In this document: one piece after another, positions 34,842 to 43,526 of the stretch
Position numbering within the stretch: the stretch's first letter is position 1
How the letters are laid out: each line of letters starts with the position of its first letter
DNA from: CAZOHC01 sp964579845
GTDB lineage: Bacteria > Patescibacteriota > Microgenomatia > Levybacterales > UBA12049
Assembly (NCBI GenBank): GCA_964579845.1
Contig: CAZOHC010000001.1
Location: 1-64,000, forward strand
Length of the DNA stretch: 64,000 nucleotides
Reading direction: 5' to 3'
Position numbers and translations under genes: made by a program
The notes under the pieces: generated by a model
What the model was told of the DNA's origin: nothing
Seen by the model: only the letters and a program-made list of their open reading frames with translations
The model's database searches: none

Positions 34842-35469
34842 CGAACAAAGAACTTCACTGCATAATCTGCCGAAGAAGACATATTTGAACTACATCAAGT
34901 CGTTTCCTGTTACGCAATCTGAGCAGGTCAGAAGTTATACAACGATAATTCTCACACTTTTGGCAATTATCGGATTCAGTGTATTTGCCATCAGCCCAAC
35001 CATTAATACGATTCTCGAGCTCAGGAGGCAACTTGAAGATAACAGGTACGTAAATACCGCGCTCGAAGAAAAAATCACGGCTCTCGGATCACTTCAGGCT
35101 GAGTATACTGGTATGGGAAGCACGCTCGAGGTTATTGAGACAGCGCTCCCGACGAAACCGAATGTTCCGGACCTGTTTGCACGGCTGCAGACGCTTGCTA
35201 CGAGGTATCAGGTAACGCTCATTACACTGGACTCTGAAGAAGTCGAACTCACCAAAACCGCACAGGGGAAAGAACCTTCATCGTTCGTTTTTTTAATTAC
35301 AGCTCAGGGTGCGTATGATAATATTTTTTCCTTTTCCGAAGCGTTAACCGATTTCAATCGCGTTGTCAGTATTGATGGAATTACGTTTACGAGAAAAGTA
35401 GGAGAAAACCAGACCGTCGAAGCGATCATCAGGGCACGAGCATACTTTCATCCGGAGGTAAAAGAATGA
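34834..35469 (+). CDS. pilO: PilO-like type IV pilus assembly protein
   Basis: 211 residues. One N-terminal membrane segment (TIILTLLAIIGFSVFAI), a coiled coil (ILELRRQLEDNRYVNTALEEKI) and a C-terminal ferredoxin-like periplasmic domain (PNVPDLFARLQTLATRYQVTL ... FSFSEALTDFNRVVSIDG). This is the PilO plan; PilN and PilO form the inner membrane alignment complex. Overlaps the pilN-like end by 8 bases and the next ATG by 4 (ATGA). Confidence 0.85.
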   Translation: MNNEQRTSLHNLPKKTYLNYIKSFPVTQSEQVRSYTTIILTLLAIIGFSVFAISPTINTILELRRQLEDNRYVNTALEEKITALGSLQAEYTGMGSTLEVIETALPTKPNVPDLFARLQTLATRYQVTLITLDSEEVELTKTAQGKEPSSFVFLITAQGAYDNIFSFSEALTDFNRVVSIDGITFTRKVGENQTVEAIIRARAYFHPEVKE

Positions 35470-35780
35470 AACTAAAAGGGGAAAATATTACCAATTTACT
35501 ACTTTCTGTGACTTTTGTGACGCTAGCGTATATTGGCTTTACGTTTTACCATACATCAGTCACCTCGACACTCGATGATGATCTTACCTTGCAGATTCAG
35601 CCGATTTCGGCTAGCTTTAATAAAACGGCTATCGAACATCTTATCGGAAGAACTTCGGTACCACCAACCTATGAACTGGCAGGAGAAGCAGAAGTCACTG
35701 AAGAGGCAGCCTCAGCCGCTGGGTCACTGCAACCGGTAGAGGATACATCAGCTGAGGAAACAGAGGAAAGCGCGTTATGA
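35466..35780 (+). CDS. Small single-pass membrane protein of the pil cluster
   Basis: 104 residues: one membrane segment (NLLLSVTFVTLAYIGFTFY), a short extracytoplasmic part (SFNKTAIEHLIGR) and an acidic Ala/Glu/Ser tail. No family recognised. Position after pilO with 4-base overlaps at both ends suggests a pilus accessory, in the place PilP has elsewhere, but there is no PilP similarity I can see. Confidence 0.7.
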   Translation: MKLKGENITNLLLSVTFVTLAYIGFTFYHTSVTSTLDDDLTLQIQPISASFNKTAIEHLIGRTSVPPTYELAGEAEVTEEAASAAGSLQPVEDTSAEETEESAL

Positions 35781-37168
35781 TAAAAAAACTATTAAGCATA
35801 CGAATTCCTTCCGTCATCGGAATTCTTCTCCTGCTTATCGGAGTCGGCGTTACATCGTATCTTGTGGATCAGGGAATAATCTTTGAAGGAAGAGCAGCTC
35901 CTGAAAAAGAACCTGAGAATATCGCAATCACGAATGTCAGTCCGACGGGCTTTACCGTTCTCTATACGACCACGACAGCAGTACCGGGGACGATTTCATA
36001 TGGAACGGAAAAAGAAGGAACAAATGTCGCGGTGGATGATCGGGATCGTGAAACAGGCAGATCAACTCCCTCAAAAATTCACCATATAACAGTAAGCAAC
36101 CTGAACCCTTCAACGACGTACTATTTTTCTATTCTCTCAGGGGATGCAGTCTTTCTCAATGAAGACGAGCCGTATGAGGTGATGACAGCACCGATGCTCC
36201 CCACACAGCCTGAAGAAACTCCGCCGATTACCGGATCAATTACGGTTCCTGAGGATGTCGAGGAGAAGCAGTCGATTGTCCTCATGACGTCTGATGACTC
36301 GCAGATGGTCTCAGCGCTGGTCGATGAAGATGGATCCTATGTCATTCCGACCACAGGTATTCGCTCGGAAGACCTCTCAGCATACGCTGTCTTACGTGAC
36401 GACACCTTGTTTGATATGGTGGTATTGAATGCTTCCCGTACATCAACCGCTTCCGTACTGTACGAGAATACGAGCCCGATACCGCTCATTCTCTTGGGAC
36501 AAGCATATGACTTCACCATCAGTAATGACCCACTCGATGACGGAACGATCGCATCAGAATCTGCAAATGTCAGCTTACCGGAAGTTACAACGAACTCTTC
36601 AGACGAACCTTCCATTCAGATCGTTTCCCCTGAAGAAGAAGAAACATTTTCCGACCAACAGCCGGTTTTCCGCGGGAAGGCACTGCCCGGGAGTGAGATC
36701 GAGATACTCATCCATTCCGAGGGTCCTATCTCAGCAACTATTGAAGCAGACAGTGATGGGAGCTGGGAATTCCGACCTGAAACACCGTTAGCTCCCGGTA
36801 AGCATACGATTACGATTAAAACCCGTGACATTACCGGAACGCTTCGTGAATTCAGCAGGTCTTTTACGGTCTTCGCTCAAGGAAGTCAATTCGTCGAACC
36901 ATCCGTCTCGCCGACCAGAACGCCCACGCCAACGCTGAGCCTAATGTCACCAACGCCGACCGCGAGTCCGACTGCTGTTCCGACACCGACTGAGTTCCCG
37001 ACGCCGACACCGACCATAGTGTCCGAGGTGACTGCTCAACCATCCCCAACCAGGCCTCCGATGGAAGCTCCTGGAGCACGAGAAGTTGTTATCGGCGGTG
37101 TCATCGGTGTAACAACTATCCTGGCAGGGTTCCTGCTATTCTTCCTAACGAAAGGTTCGACGCTATGA
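35777..37168 (+). CDS. Surface protein with FN3-like and Ig-like domains, membrane anchored
   Basis: 463 residues. N-terminal membrane segment, a fibronectin type III-like domain (about 45-140; NVSPTGFTVLYTT ... NLNPSTTYYFSI), a carboxypeptidase-regulatory-like segment (ITGSITVPEDVEE), an Ig-like domain (about 275-370; PVFRGKALPGSEIEI ... GKHTITIKTRDITG), a Thr/Pro/Ser-rich stalk (PTRTPTPT type) and a C-terminal membrane helix. The stalk is a likely O-glycosylation target for the mannosyltransferase-like proteins encoded next. Coupled to both neighbours. Confidence 0.82.
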   Translation: MIKKLLSIRIPSVIGILLLLIGVGVTSYLVDQGIIFEGRAAPEKEPENIAITNVSPTGFTVLYTTTTAVPGTISYGTEKEGTNVAVDDRDRETGRSTPSKIHHITVSNLNPSTTYYFSILSGDAVFLNEDEPYEVMTAPMLPTQPEETPPITGSITVPEDVEEKQSIVLMTSDDSQMVSALVDEDGSYVIPTTGIRSEDLSAYAVLRDDTLFDMVVLNASRTSTASVLYENTSPIPLILLGQAYDFTISNDPLDDGTIASESANVSLPEVTTNSSDEPSIQIVSPEEEETFSDQQPVFRGKALPGSEIEILIHSEGPISATIEADSDGSWEFRPETPLAPGKHTITIKTRDITGTLREFSRSFTVFAQGSQFVEPSVSPTRTPTPTLSLMSPTPTASPTAVPTPTEFPTPTPTIVSEVTAQPSPTRPPMEAPGAREVVIGGVIGVTTILAGFLLFFLTKGSTL

Positions 37169-38463
37169 GGATAGGTATTATCGGGGCAGGCTTCACGGGA
37201 CTGAGTGCCGGATACAATCTCGCAAAAAAAGGCCATGAAGTAACAATTATTGAGAAAGATAGCCACCCGGGAGGGCTAGCAATAGGATACAAGGAGCCTG
37301 CATGGGATTGGTCACTTGAGAAACACTATCATCATTGGTTCACAAATGATGACTTCGTTCTCCGCCTCGCAAAAGAAATAGGTCATGAGGTCATTACCAA
37401 ACGACCGAAAACGTCTGTATATCTGCGGGGCAAGTTGCATCAACTCGACTCTCCTGCACATGTCCTACGTTTTTCTGAACTCTCAATCATACAAAGGTTT
37501 CGGATGGCAACAGTTCTGGGACTGCTCAGGTACAACCCTTTTTGGAAACCACTTGAAAAAATAAAAGCAGAACCGTTCCTAAAAAAAACCATGGGAGAAA
37601 AAGCGTACACCCTGTTGTGGGAGCCACAATTTCAGAATAAGTTCGGCGATTTTGTCGGTGAGGTCTCACTTGCCTGGTTCTGGGCTCGTATTACTAAACG
37701 GACGCCGTCACTCGCATATCCGAAAAAAGGATTTCTCCCGTTTGCAGAACACCTCGTCAAATCCATCAGAGAAAAAAACGGAACAGTACTCTTTTCAACC
37801 GAGGTGACTACGCTGCGTGATGAGGAGAAAACAACGATTACGACAACAAACGAAAAAGGGGAGAAGCAAACACACATCTTTGATAAAGTCATCGTAACGC
37901 TCCCGTCATTCCTTTTCGTCAAAACAACGCCGCAACTGCCTGACAGCTATGTGCGCAGTCTGAATAAACTAAAAGGACTCGGTGCAACCAACCTTGTTCT
38001 GCGGCTTAAGAAACCGTTTTTTGCCGATAACACCTACTGGTTATGTGTTTGCGAGAAAAAAAGCCCTGTCATGGCAATTGTTGAACATACGAACTTTATG
38101 GAGAAAAAACACTATAACAACGAACACCTCCTCTATCTCGGCAACTACGTCGCACCTGATCATGCATATTTCTCTATGAATGAACACGAGATGCTACAAC
38201 ACTTTGATCCCTTCCTGAAAAAAATAAACCCTGAATATCAAGACAACCTTATCGGGATGAAGCTCTTTAAAGCTCCCTTTGCCCAGCCGATTATTCCGGT
38301 AAACTATTCAAAAATCCTCCCATCAATGGTTACGCCTCTTCAAAACGTGATTCTCGCGAATATCGAACAGGTCTATCCCTGGGACCGGGGAACAAACTAC
38401 GCTGTCGAACTGGGTGAGATCGCCGCAGGGCTCGTTACACAAGCACATCATGAAGCTGAGTAA
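37165..38463 (+). CDS. FAD-dependent oxidoreductase (amine oxidase / protoporphyrinogen oxidase-like)
   Basis: 432 residues with an N-terminal Rossmann fold MRIGIIGAGFTGLSAGYNLA (GxGxxG) and an acidic cap to the ribose (VTIIEKD), then HPGGLA. The C-terminal FAD motif is replaced by a TNYAVELGEIAAGLV-type end. Similar proteins sit in envelope polysaccharide clusters and are related to UDP-galactopyranose mutase and desaturases; the substrate cannot be told. Starts in the stop of the surface protein (ATGA). Confidence 0.82.
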   Translation: MRIGIIGAGFTGLSAGYNLAKKGHEVTIIEKDSHPGGLAIGYKEPAWDWSLEKHYHHWFTNDDFVLRLAKEIGHEVITKRPKTSVYLRGKLHQLDSPAHVLRFSELSIIQRFRMATVLGLLRYNPFWKPLEKIKAEPFLKKTMGEKAYTLLWEPQFQNKFGDFVGEVSLAWFWARITKRTPSLAYPKKGFLPFAEHLVKSIREKNGTVLFSTEVTTLRDEEKTTITTTNEKGEKQTHIFDKVIVTLPSFLFVKTTPQLPDSYVRSLNKLKGLGATNLVLRLKKPFFADNTYWLCVCEKKSPVMAIVEHTNFMEKKHYNNEHLLYLGNYVAPDHAYFSMNEHEMLQHFDPFLKKINPEYQDNLIGMKLFKAPFAQPIIPVNYSKILPSMVTPLQNVILANIEQVYPWDRGTNYAVELGEIAAGLVTQAHHEAE

Positions 38464-40096
38464 TAAAACGTACGTCATCCTCATCATACTGCTCGTAATC
38501 GGTATTTTTCTTCGATTTTTCAATCTGGATTGGGGAGCGCCGTATTATTTTCACCCTGATGAGCGGAACATGGCATTTTCCGTTACACAACTTTCGTTCC
38601 CCGACCAGATGAATCCGAATTTTTTTGCGTACGGATCACTCCCTTTGTATGCTATCTTTTTTACCGGACTTCTCTCGAATTTTTTTACCGAATGCCGATT
38701 TGCACTCACCTCCTGTACAGTTTCGTTTGAACAAGCGATCCTCATAAGCAGATTCTTTTCAGCGTTATTTTCAGTCGGTCTTATCCCGCTTTTGTTTCTT
38801 ACCGGTAAGAAGCTCTACGGGCAAATGCCGGGTCTCCTCGCTGCGACTCTGGCTACGATAAGTGTCGGTTTTATTCAGTTTGCTCATTTCGGAACAACTG
38901 AGATGTGGTTAACATGCTTCAGTCTCCTCTTTTTTTATCTTTTACTGCATACAGAACGTCACATATCGCGTAAAATTCTGCTGCTCCTGGGGGTGACGGC
39001 AGGAGTGCTCATCTCGACCAAGGTCTCAACCGCTGTACTTTTCATACTGCCATTTCCGGTTTTTTTATTTTCGTATAAAAAGCATCACAGCACGACGCTT
39101 CATCAGATACGCAGAGCAGGACTCGTTTTTTTTCTATTCCTCTGGGTAGCAGGAGTGGTGTATCTGCTCACGAATCCTTTTGTAATCCTGGACACGACAG
39201 CATTCCTAAACAGTATGCGGTACGAATCAACGCTCGCAACAGGTTCACTCCCGGTTTTTTATACACAGGAATTTTTCGATACCGTTCCTCTTTTGTATCA
39301 GTTCTCATCTATCTATCCGTTTCTTCTCAATCCTCTGGTGACGGTTTTTTTTCTTCCCGCTTTTTTATATCTGACAGTTTTCGCACTCAAACGATTTGAT
39401 AAACAGATCTTGCTTCTCCTGTGCTTTTTTCTCATACTCTTTTTCTCTCAGGCACTCCTTTTCGTGAAATGGACACGATATATGGTTCCAACCCTGCCGT
39501 TTATCTACCTCATCTTTTCAGGTGCGCTGTATAATCTGGCTGAGCAGCTTGACCGCAGTCAGCGCGTACTGATCCTTTACCGAGGCGGTCTATCAATACT
39601 GCTCCTTGTATCAAGTTTCATTGCCGGATCCTATTTCATAACCGTTTACGGAAGAAGCGATACCAGAATTGAAGCGGCAGCCTGGGCAGAGAAGAGTATT
39701 CCTCACGACGCACAGATTTTGAGTGAAGTATACGACCTCGGGATTATTCCATTTAATGATCATTTTGCGAATGTGGCACTCTTTAACTTTTACGAGCTGG
39801 ACGAAACAAGTACGGATACTACGCCTGAGCAATTATCAGCGTATATAGAAGATGCAGCGTATGTAATCTTACCCAGCCAACGCTTGTATAAAACCAGGCT
39901 TAAACAACAAGAGCGGTTTCCCCTCGGTCATGAGTTTTATACTGGCTTGAATGATGAGACTGCCTACCGTAAACTATATGAAACACACTGCGACATGCTG
40001 TGTCAGATCGTTTACTTGGGCGACCCAGTCTTTTCGTATGAAGGAACAGCAACGGTTTTTGACCGACCGACGGTCATGATCTATCAGAAACTATGA
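38450..40096 (+). CDS. GT39-like membrane glycosyltransferase (PMT/ArnT superfamily) 1
   Basis: 548 residues, about 10-12 membrane segments. After TM1 comes FNLDWGAPYYFHPDERNMAF; the acidic residues of HPDE in the first extracytoplasmic loop are the expected catalytic place for GT-C enzymes using polyprenyl-phosphate sugars. Start at 38450 (MKLSNKTYVILI) overlaps the oxidoreductase end by 14 bases. The earlier ATG at 38414 lies inside that gene. Paralogous to the next gene. Confidence 0.85.
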   Translation: MKLSNKTYVILIILLVIGIFLRFFNLDWGAPYYFHPDERNMAFSVTQLSFPDQMNPNFFAYGSLPLYAIFFTGLLSNFFTECRFALTSCTVSFEQAILISRFFSALFSVGLIPLLFLTGKKLYGQMPGLLAATLATISVGFIQFAHFGTTEMWLTCFSLLFFYLLLHTERHISRKILLLLGVTAGVLISTKVSTAVLFILPFPVFLFSYKKHHSTTLHQIRRAGLVFFLFLWVAGVVYLLTNPFVILDTTAFLNSMRYESTLATGSLPVFYTQEFFDTVPLLYQFSSIYPFLLNPLVTVFFLPAFLYLTVFALKRFDKQILLLLCFFLILFFSQALLFVKWTRYMVPTLPFIYLIFSGALYNLAEQLDRSQRVLILYRGGLSILLLVSSFIAGSYFITVYGRSDTRIEAAAWAEKSIPHDAQILSEVYDLGIIPFNDHFANVALFNFYELDETSTDTTPEQLSAYIEDAAYVILPSQRLYKTRLKQQERFPLGHEFYTGLNDETAYRKLYETHCDMLCQIVYLGDPVFSYEGTATVFDRPTVMIYQKL

Positions 40097-41805
40097 GGAA
40101 CCTGCGATTTTTTATTCTCTTTTATGCCGTTTTTTTTCTGGCCGGCATCCTTCGCCTCTATAACGTGAACTGGGATAGCGGTTTCCACATGCATCCTGAT
40201 GAACGTTCCATCACACTTTCTGTGATCTCCCTCGCGTTTCCTACTAGTCTGACGGAATTTTTCTCACCAGATAGTCCGTGGAATCCCAAGTTTTTTGCGT
40301 ACGGGAGCCTCCCGTTTTACCTGTTATATGTGGCAGGAAACATCGGTGGACTCCTCCAGCCTGCATTCGCGACCTATGAAAGTATTAACATTATCGGACG
40401 GTATCTTTCAGCATTTTTTGACTTGGGAACTCTTGTTTTTGTTTTTCTCATCGGACGAAAAATTCTCCCGGTGAGATATGCGTTGCTGGGTATGTTTTTT
40501 TATGCCATCAGCGTGCTGCCGATTCAGCTATCTCATTTTTATGCAGTCGATACGATCCTGACTTTTTTTATCACAGGAACACTGTATTTCCTCATCCGGT
40601 ACTATGAATCGTATTCAACAAAAGATGCAGTTCTCATCGGCTTGTTTTTCGGTGCAGCGCTCGCGACAAAGATCAGCGCAATGGTTCTTCTGGTCTCAAT
40701 CGGCACGGCACTAACCGTTGATTACCTCCTGCTTATCCTTAGACAGCCGAGAAAGCAGGCAAACTATCTTCCCCATCTCCCGAAGTTTTTGCGACGGTTC
40801 CTGAAGCACACACTGATCATTCTCATCGTTGCATTCCTAACCTTTTTGCTTCTTGAACCGTATGCGCTCATCGATTTCCCGACCTTTATCCGCCAAACTA
40901 TCGAGCAATCAAAAATGACTGCGAGTGCCTTTACCTTTCCTTATACTCTGCAGTACGTCGGGAAACTGCCGTATATATATGAAATCAGGAATCTCATGCT
41001 ATTCGGGCAGGGTATCTTGTTGGGGATTCTCTGCCTCGCGGGAATACTGTTCCTGACGTATCATGCTTTTCTGAAGCAAAAAAAGGATGCATGGGCGAAA
41101 GAATTCATACCGGTCATGTACTTCTGGATCTATTTTATTATCGTCGGCAATTTTGCAATCGGCTTCATGCGCTACATGCTGCCTCTCTATCCGCTCCTGG
41201 CAGTCACCGGTGCTTTCTTCCTCTACCAAGGTGTGAAATTCTTTCCGGTCCTTAAAAGTCGTTTCTTGCTGACAGTCGGAGGAGGCATGCTGTGTCTCCT
41301 TCTTTTGATTTGGCCGCTTAGTTTTATGCAGATTTACCAAACGGAGAATACCAGAATCAGAGCCAGTAACTGGATTCACACGAACATACCACCGGGGAAA
41401 GTTCTGGGTATTGAGCACTGGGATGACGCACTTCCCCTGACCGGGCAGATGCAGTATCCGCTCGTCACTCTCACGCTCTATGATGAAGATACACCGCAGA
41501 AATGGGACGTAATCAGACAACAACTACGTGAGATCGATTACCTTATCCTGGCTTCAAACCGACTGTATACTCCGCTTATGAAATTAACCGACTGCAAATC
41601 ACTTCCTCCCGGAAGATGTTACACTGACACAGCTGAATACTACACCAGCCTTTTTAACGGCTCACTCGGTTTTGAGAAAGTTGCGGATATCTATGAGTAT
41701 CCGACGGTTCCTCTGACAAACATTTCCATGCCTGACCAACACGCTGATGAATCCTTTACCGTCTATGACCACCCCCGTATCATGATTTTTAAGAAAATAG
41801 AGTAA
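40093..41805 (+). CDS. GT39-like membrane glycosyltransferase 2
   Basis: 570 residues with the same layout: YNVNWDSGFHMHPDERSITLSV after TM1, then FFAYGSLPFYLLYV, many membrane segments and an extracytoplasmic C-terminal domain. A tandem duplicate of the upstream gene, coupled to it by an ATGA overlap. Both probably move a sugar from a lipid-phosphate carrier onto protein or glycan. Confidence 0.86.
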   Translation: MRNLRFFILFYAVFFLAGILRLYNVNWDSGFHMHPDERSITLSVISLAFPTSLTEFFSPDSPWNPKFFAYGSLPFYLLYVAGNIGGLLQPAFATYESINIIGRYLSAFFDLGTLVFVFLIGRKILPVRYALLGMFFYAISVLPIQLSHFYAVDTILTFFITGTLYFLIRYYESYSTKDAVLIGLFFGAALATKISAMVLLVSIGTALTVDYLLLILRQPRKQANYLPHLPKFLRRFLKHTLIILIVAFLTFLLLEPYALIDFPTFIRQTIEQSKMTASAFTFPYTLQYVGKLPYIYEIRNLMLFGQGILLGILCLAGILFLTYHAFLKQKKDAWAKEFIPVMYFWIYFIIVGNFAIGFMRYMLPLYPLLAVTGAFFLYQGVKFFPVLKSRFLLTVGGGMLCLLLLIWPLSFMQIYQTENTRIRASNWIHTNIPPGKVLGIEHWDDALPLTGQMQYPLVTLTLYDEDTPQKWDVIRQQLREIDYLILASNRLYTPLMKLTDCKSLPPGRCYTDTAEYYTSLFNGSLGFEKVADIYEYPTVPLTNISMPDQHADESFTVYDHPRIMIFKKIE

Positions 41806-41839
41806 GCGAGCGCATTTGCTACAGTAGGATATCGCATAG

Positions 41840-41845
41840 TACAAT
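41840..41845 (+). promoter_or_regulatory. -10 of the NAD-dependent epimerase gene, predicted leaderless
   Basis: TTGCTA, 18 bases, TACAAT, then 7 bases to the ATG at 41853. Predicts transcription starting at the start codon. Confidence 0.6.
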
Positions 41846-41852
41846 AGTCCTA

Positions 41853-42890
41853 ATGACAAAACGGGTCTTTATCACAGGCGGAACCGGCTTTTTAGGAGTC
41901 CATCTGGCCAGGCGTTTTTTACGGGAAAAATGGGATGTCACCCTCTATGACATCGCACCGCTTGATGCCAAAGACCTTATCGGAAAAGTAGAGGTCATAA
42001 GAGGAGATATCCGTGACCTTGCTGCCGTTAAGAAGGCAATGAAAAAGCATGACTACGTCGTTCATGCAGCAGCAGCACTGCCGATACAGCGCACGAAACA
42101 AGCGATTTACAGTGTGAATATTGACGGGACCAATAACGTCCTCACGGCAGCACTTGAACAGCATGTCAAACGAGTAGTCTTCATTTCAACAACAGCCGTG
42201 TACGGTGTTCCGAAACATTTACCGGAAAAAGAAGACAGTCCGCTTGACCCGATCGGCTACTACGGTGAATCAAAAGTTAGAGGCGAAGAACTTTGTTTTG
42301 CGTTTGAGAAGCGAGGGCTCGAGTCCAATATCATCAGGCCGAAAACTTTTTTAGGACCTGAGCGTTTAGGCGTTTTCTCGCTCTGGTTTGAGGCGATGTT
42401 TAACGGACATAGGATTTTCATTCTCGGTAACGGCAACAATAAATACCAACTTCTCGCAGTCGAGGATGTTGTTGACGCAGTCTTCAGAGCACTGACTTCC
42501 CGAGTTCACGGAGAGATATTTAATATTGGCGCAGAAAAATTCCAAACCTGGAGAAAGGATCTTGAGGACATTATCAGAGAACATAACTCCGCTTCAAAAG
42601 TCACCGGCCTTCCCGTCTTGCCGTCACAGATCATCCTCCGAGTCCTCGAAACTTTGAAGCTCTCTCCACTTTCAGCATGGCACTACATGACAATGCCGGT
42701 CCCGTCGTACGTCTCAACCGAGAAAGCACAGAAGCTTCTCGGCTGGCAAGCGACACAGTCAAATAAAGAGATACTTTCGACCAGTTACCGCTGGTATAAA
42801 GAAAATCGGAAGAAATTACTGAGTCGAAAAGGAAACACACACAGAGTAGGATGGAACTTCAAACTGCTTTCGTGGGTTGCACGACTGTAA
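41853..42890 (+). CDS. NAD-dependent epimerase/dehydratase (extended SDR)
   Basis: 345 residues. NAD-binding GGTGFLG (9-15), catalytic Ser112/Thr113 region (VVFISTTAVYG) and Y137-x3-K141 (YYGESK). Nucleotide-sugar epimerase/dehydratase type; the sugar is unknown. It has its own promoter but sits in the envelope glycan cluster. The end has a basic tail (SRKGNTHRVGWNF). Confidence 0.87.
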   Translation: MTKRVFITGGTGFLGVHLARRFLREKWDVTLYDIAPLDAKDLIGKVEVIRGDIRDLAAVKKAMKKHDYVVHAAAALPIQRTKQAIYSVNIDGTNNVLTAALEQHVKRVVFISTTAVYGVPKHLPEKEDSPLDPIGYYGESKVRGEELCFAFEKRGLESNIIRPKTFLGPERLGVFSLWFEAMFNGHRIFILGNGNNKYQLLAVEDVVDAVFRALTSRVHGEIFNIGAEKFQTWRKDLEDIIREHNSASKVTGLPVLPSQIILRVLETLKLSPLSAWHYMTMPVPSYVSTEKAQKLLGWQATQSNKEILSTSYRWYKENRKKLLSRKGNTHRVGWNFKLLSWVARL

Positions 42891-42935
42891 ACGTACCGGA
42901 TTTCTCACACCGCAGAAGTTGCGGTTAGTATTACT

Positions 42936-43502
42936 ATGAACATAGGTTTTGATTTTGATAAAGTATTTATAGATTACCCACCTGTTATTCCTGATTATTT
43001 CTTTGATCGTTTTTATAAAAAAAAAGCAAACGGCCAACTCCTCTACAGAATTCCGTCAAAGCCTGAACAGACATTACGCCTACTCACCCACTTACCTTAT
43101 CTCAGACCGGTCATCAAAGAAAACCTGCGTTTTCTTAAAACTCTCCCGCAGGAAAAACATCATCTTTACCTTATCTCAAGCAGATTCGGTTTCCTCGAGG
43201 AGGTGACGGATCGAATTGTGAAAAAACATGGTTTTGATAAGATTTTTGATGAGCTCTTTTTCAACTTCCGAAATGAGCAACCGCATACATTTAAGAACAA
43301 GGTGATAAAAAAACTCAAACTCGACGTGTATATTGATGATGACCTTCCACTCGTGCGTTATGTCGCTAAAGATAACCGCCAAACACAGTTCTACTGGCTG
43401 AATAGTAAAATAACAGGAACTATCTCGCCTAATATTACCGCCATAACCAAGCTTTCAGATATTTCGCATACTACTCCGAAAAAAAACGCTACCGGAAAAT
43501 AA
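42936..43502 (+). CDS. HAD-like hydrolase
   Basis: 188 residues. Motif I is IGFDFDKVF (DxD retained, D5 and D7), motif II is LISSR, motif IV is VYIDDDLPL. The small alpha cap and lengths fit a HAD phosphatase/nucleotidase-like protein; substrate unknown. A hairpin CCGCA-GAAGT-TGCGG lies at 42910-42924, about 10 bases before the start, and could mask or end something. AT-richer than neighbours. Confidence 0.75.
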   Translation: MNIGFDFDKVFIDYPPVIPDYFFDRFYKKKANGQLLYRIPSKPEQTLRLLTHLPYLRPVIKENLRFLKTLPQEKHHLYLISSRFGFLEEVTDRIVKKHGFDKIFDELFFNFRNEQPHTFKNKVIKKLKLDVYIDDDLPLVRYVAKDNRQTQFYWLNSKITGTISPNITAITKLSDISHTTPKKNATGK

Positions 43503-43526
43503 TATTGTATACTGGAGATTAATTCT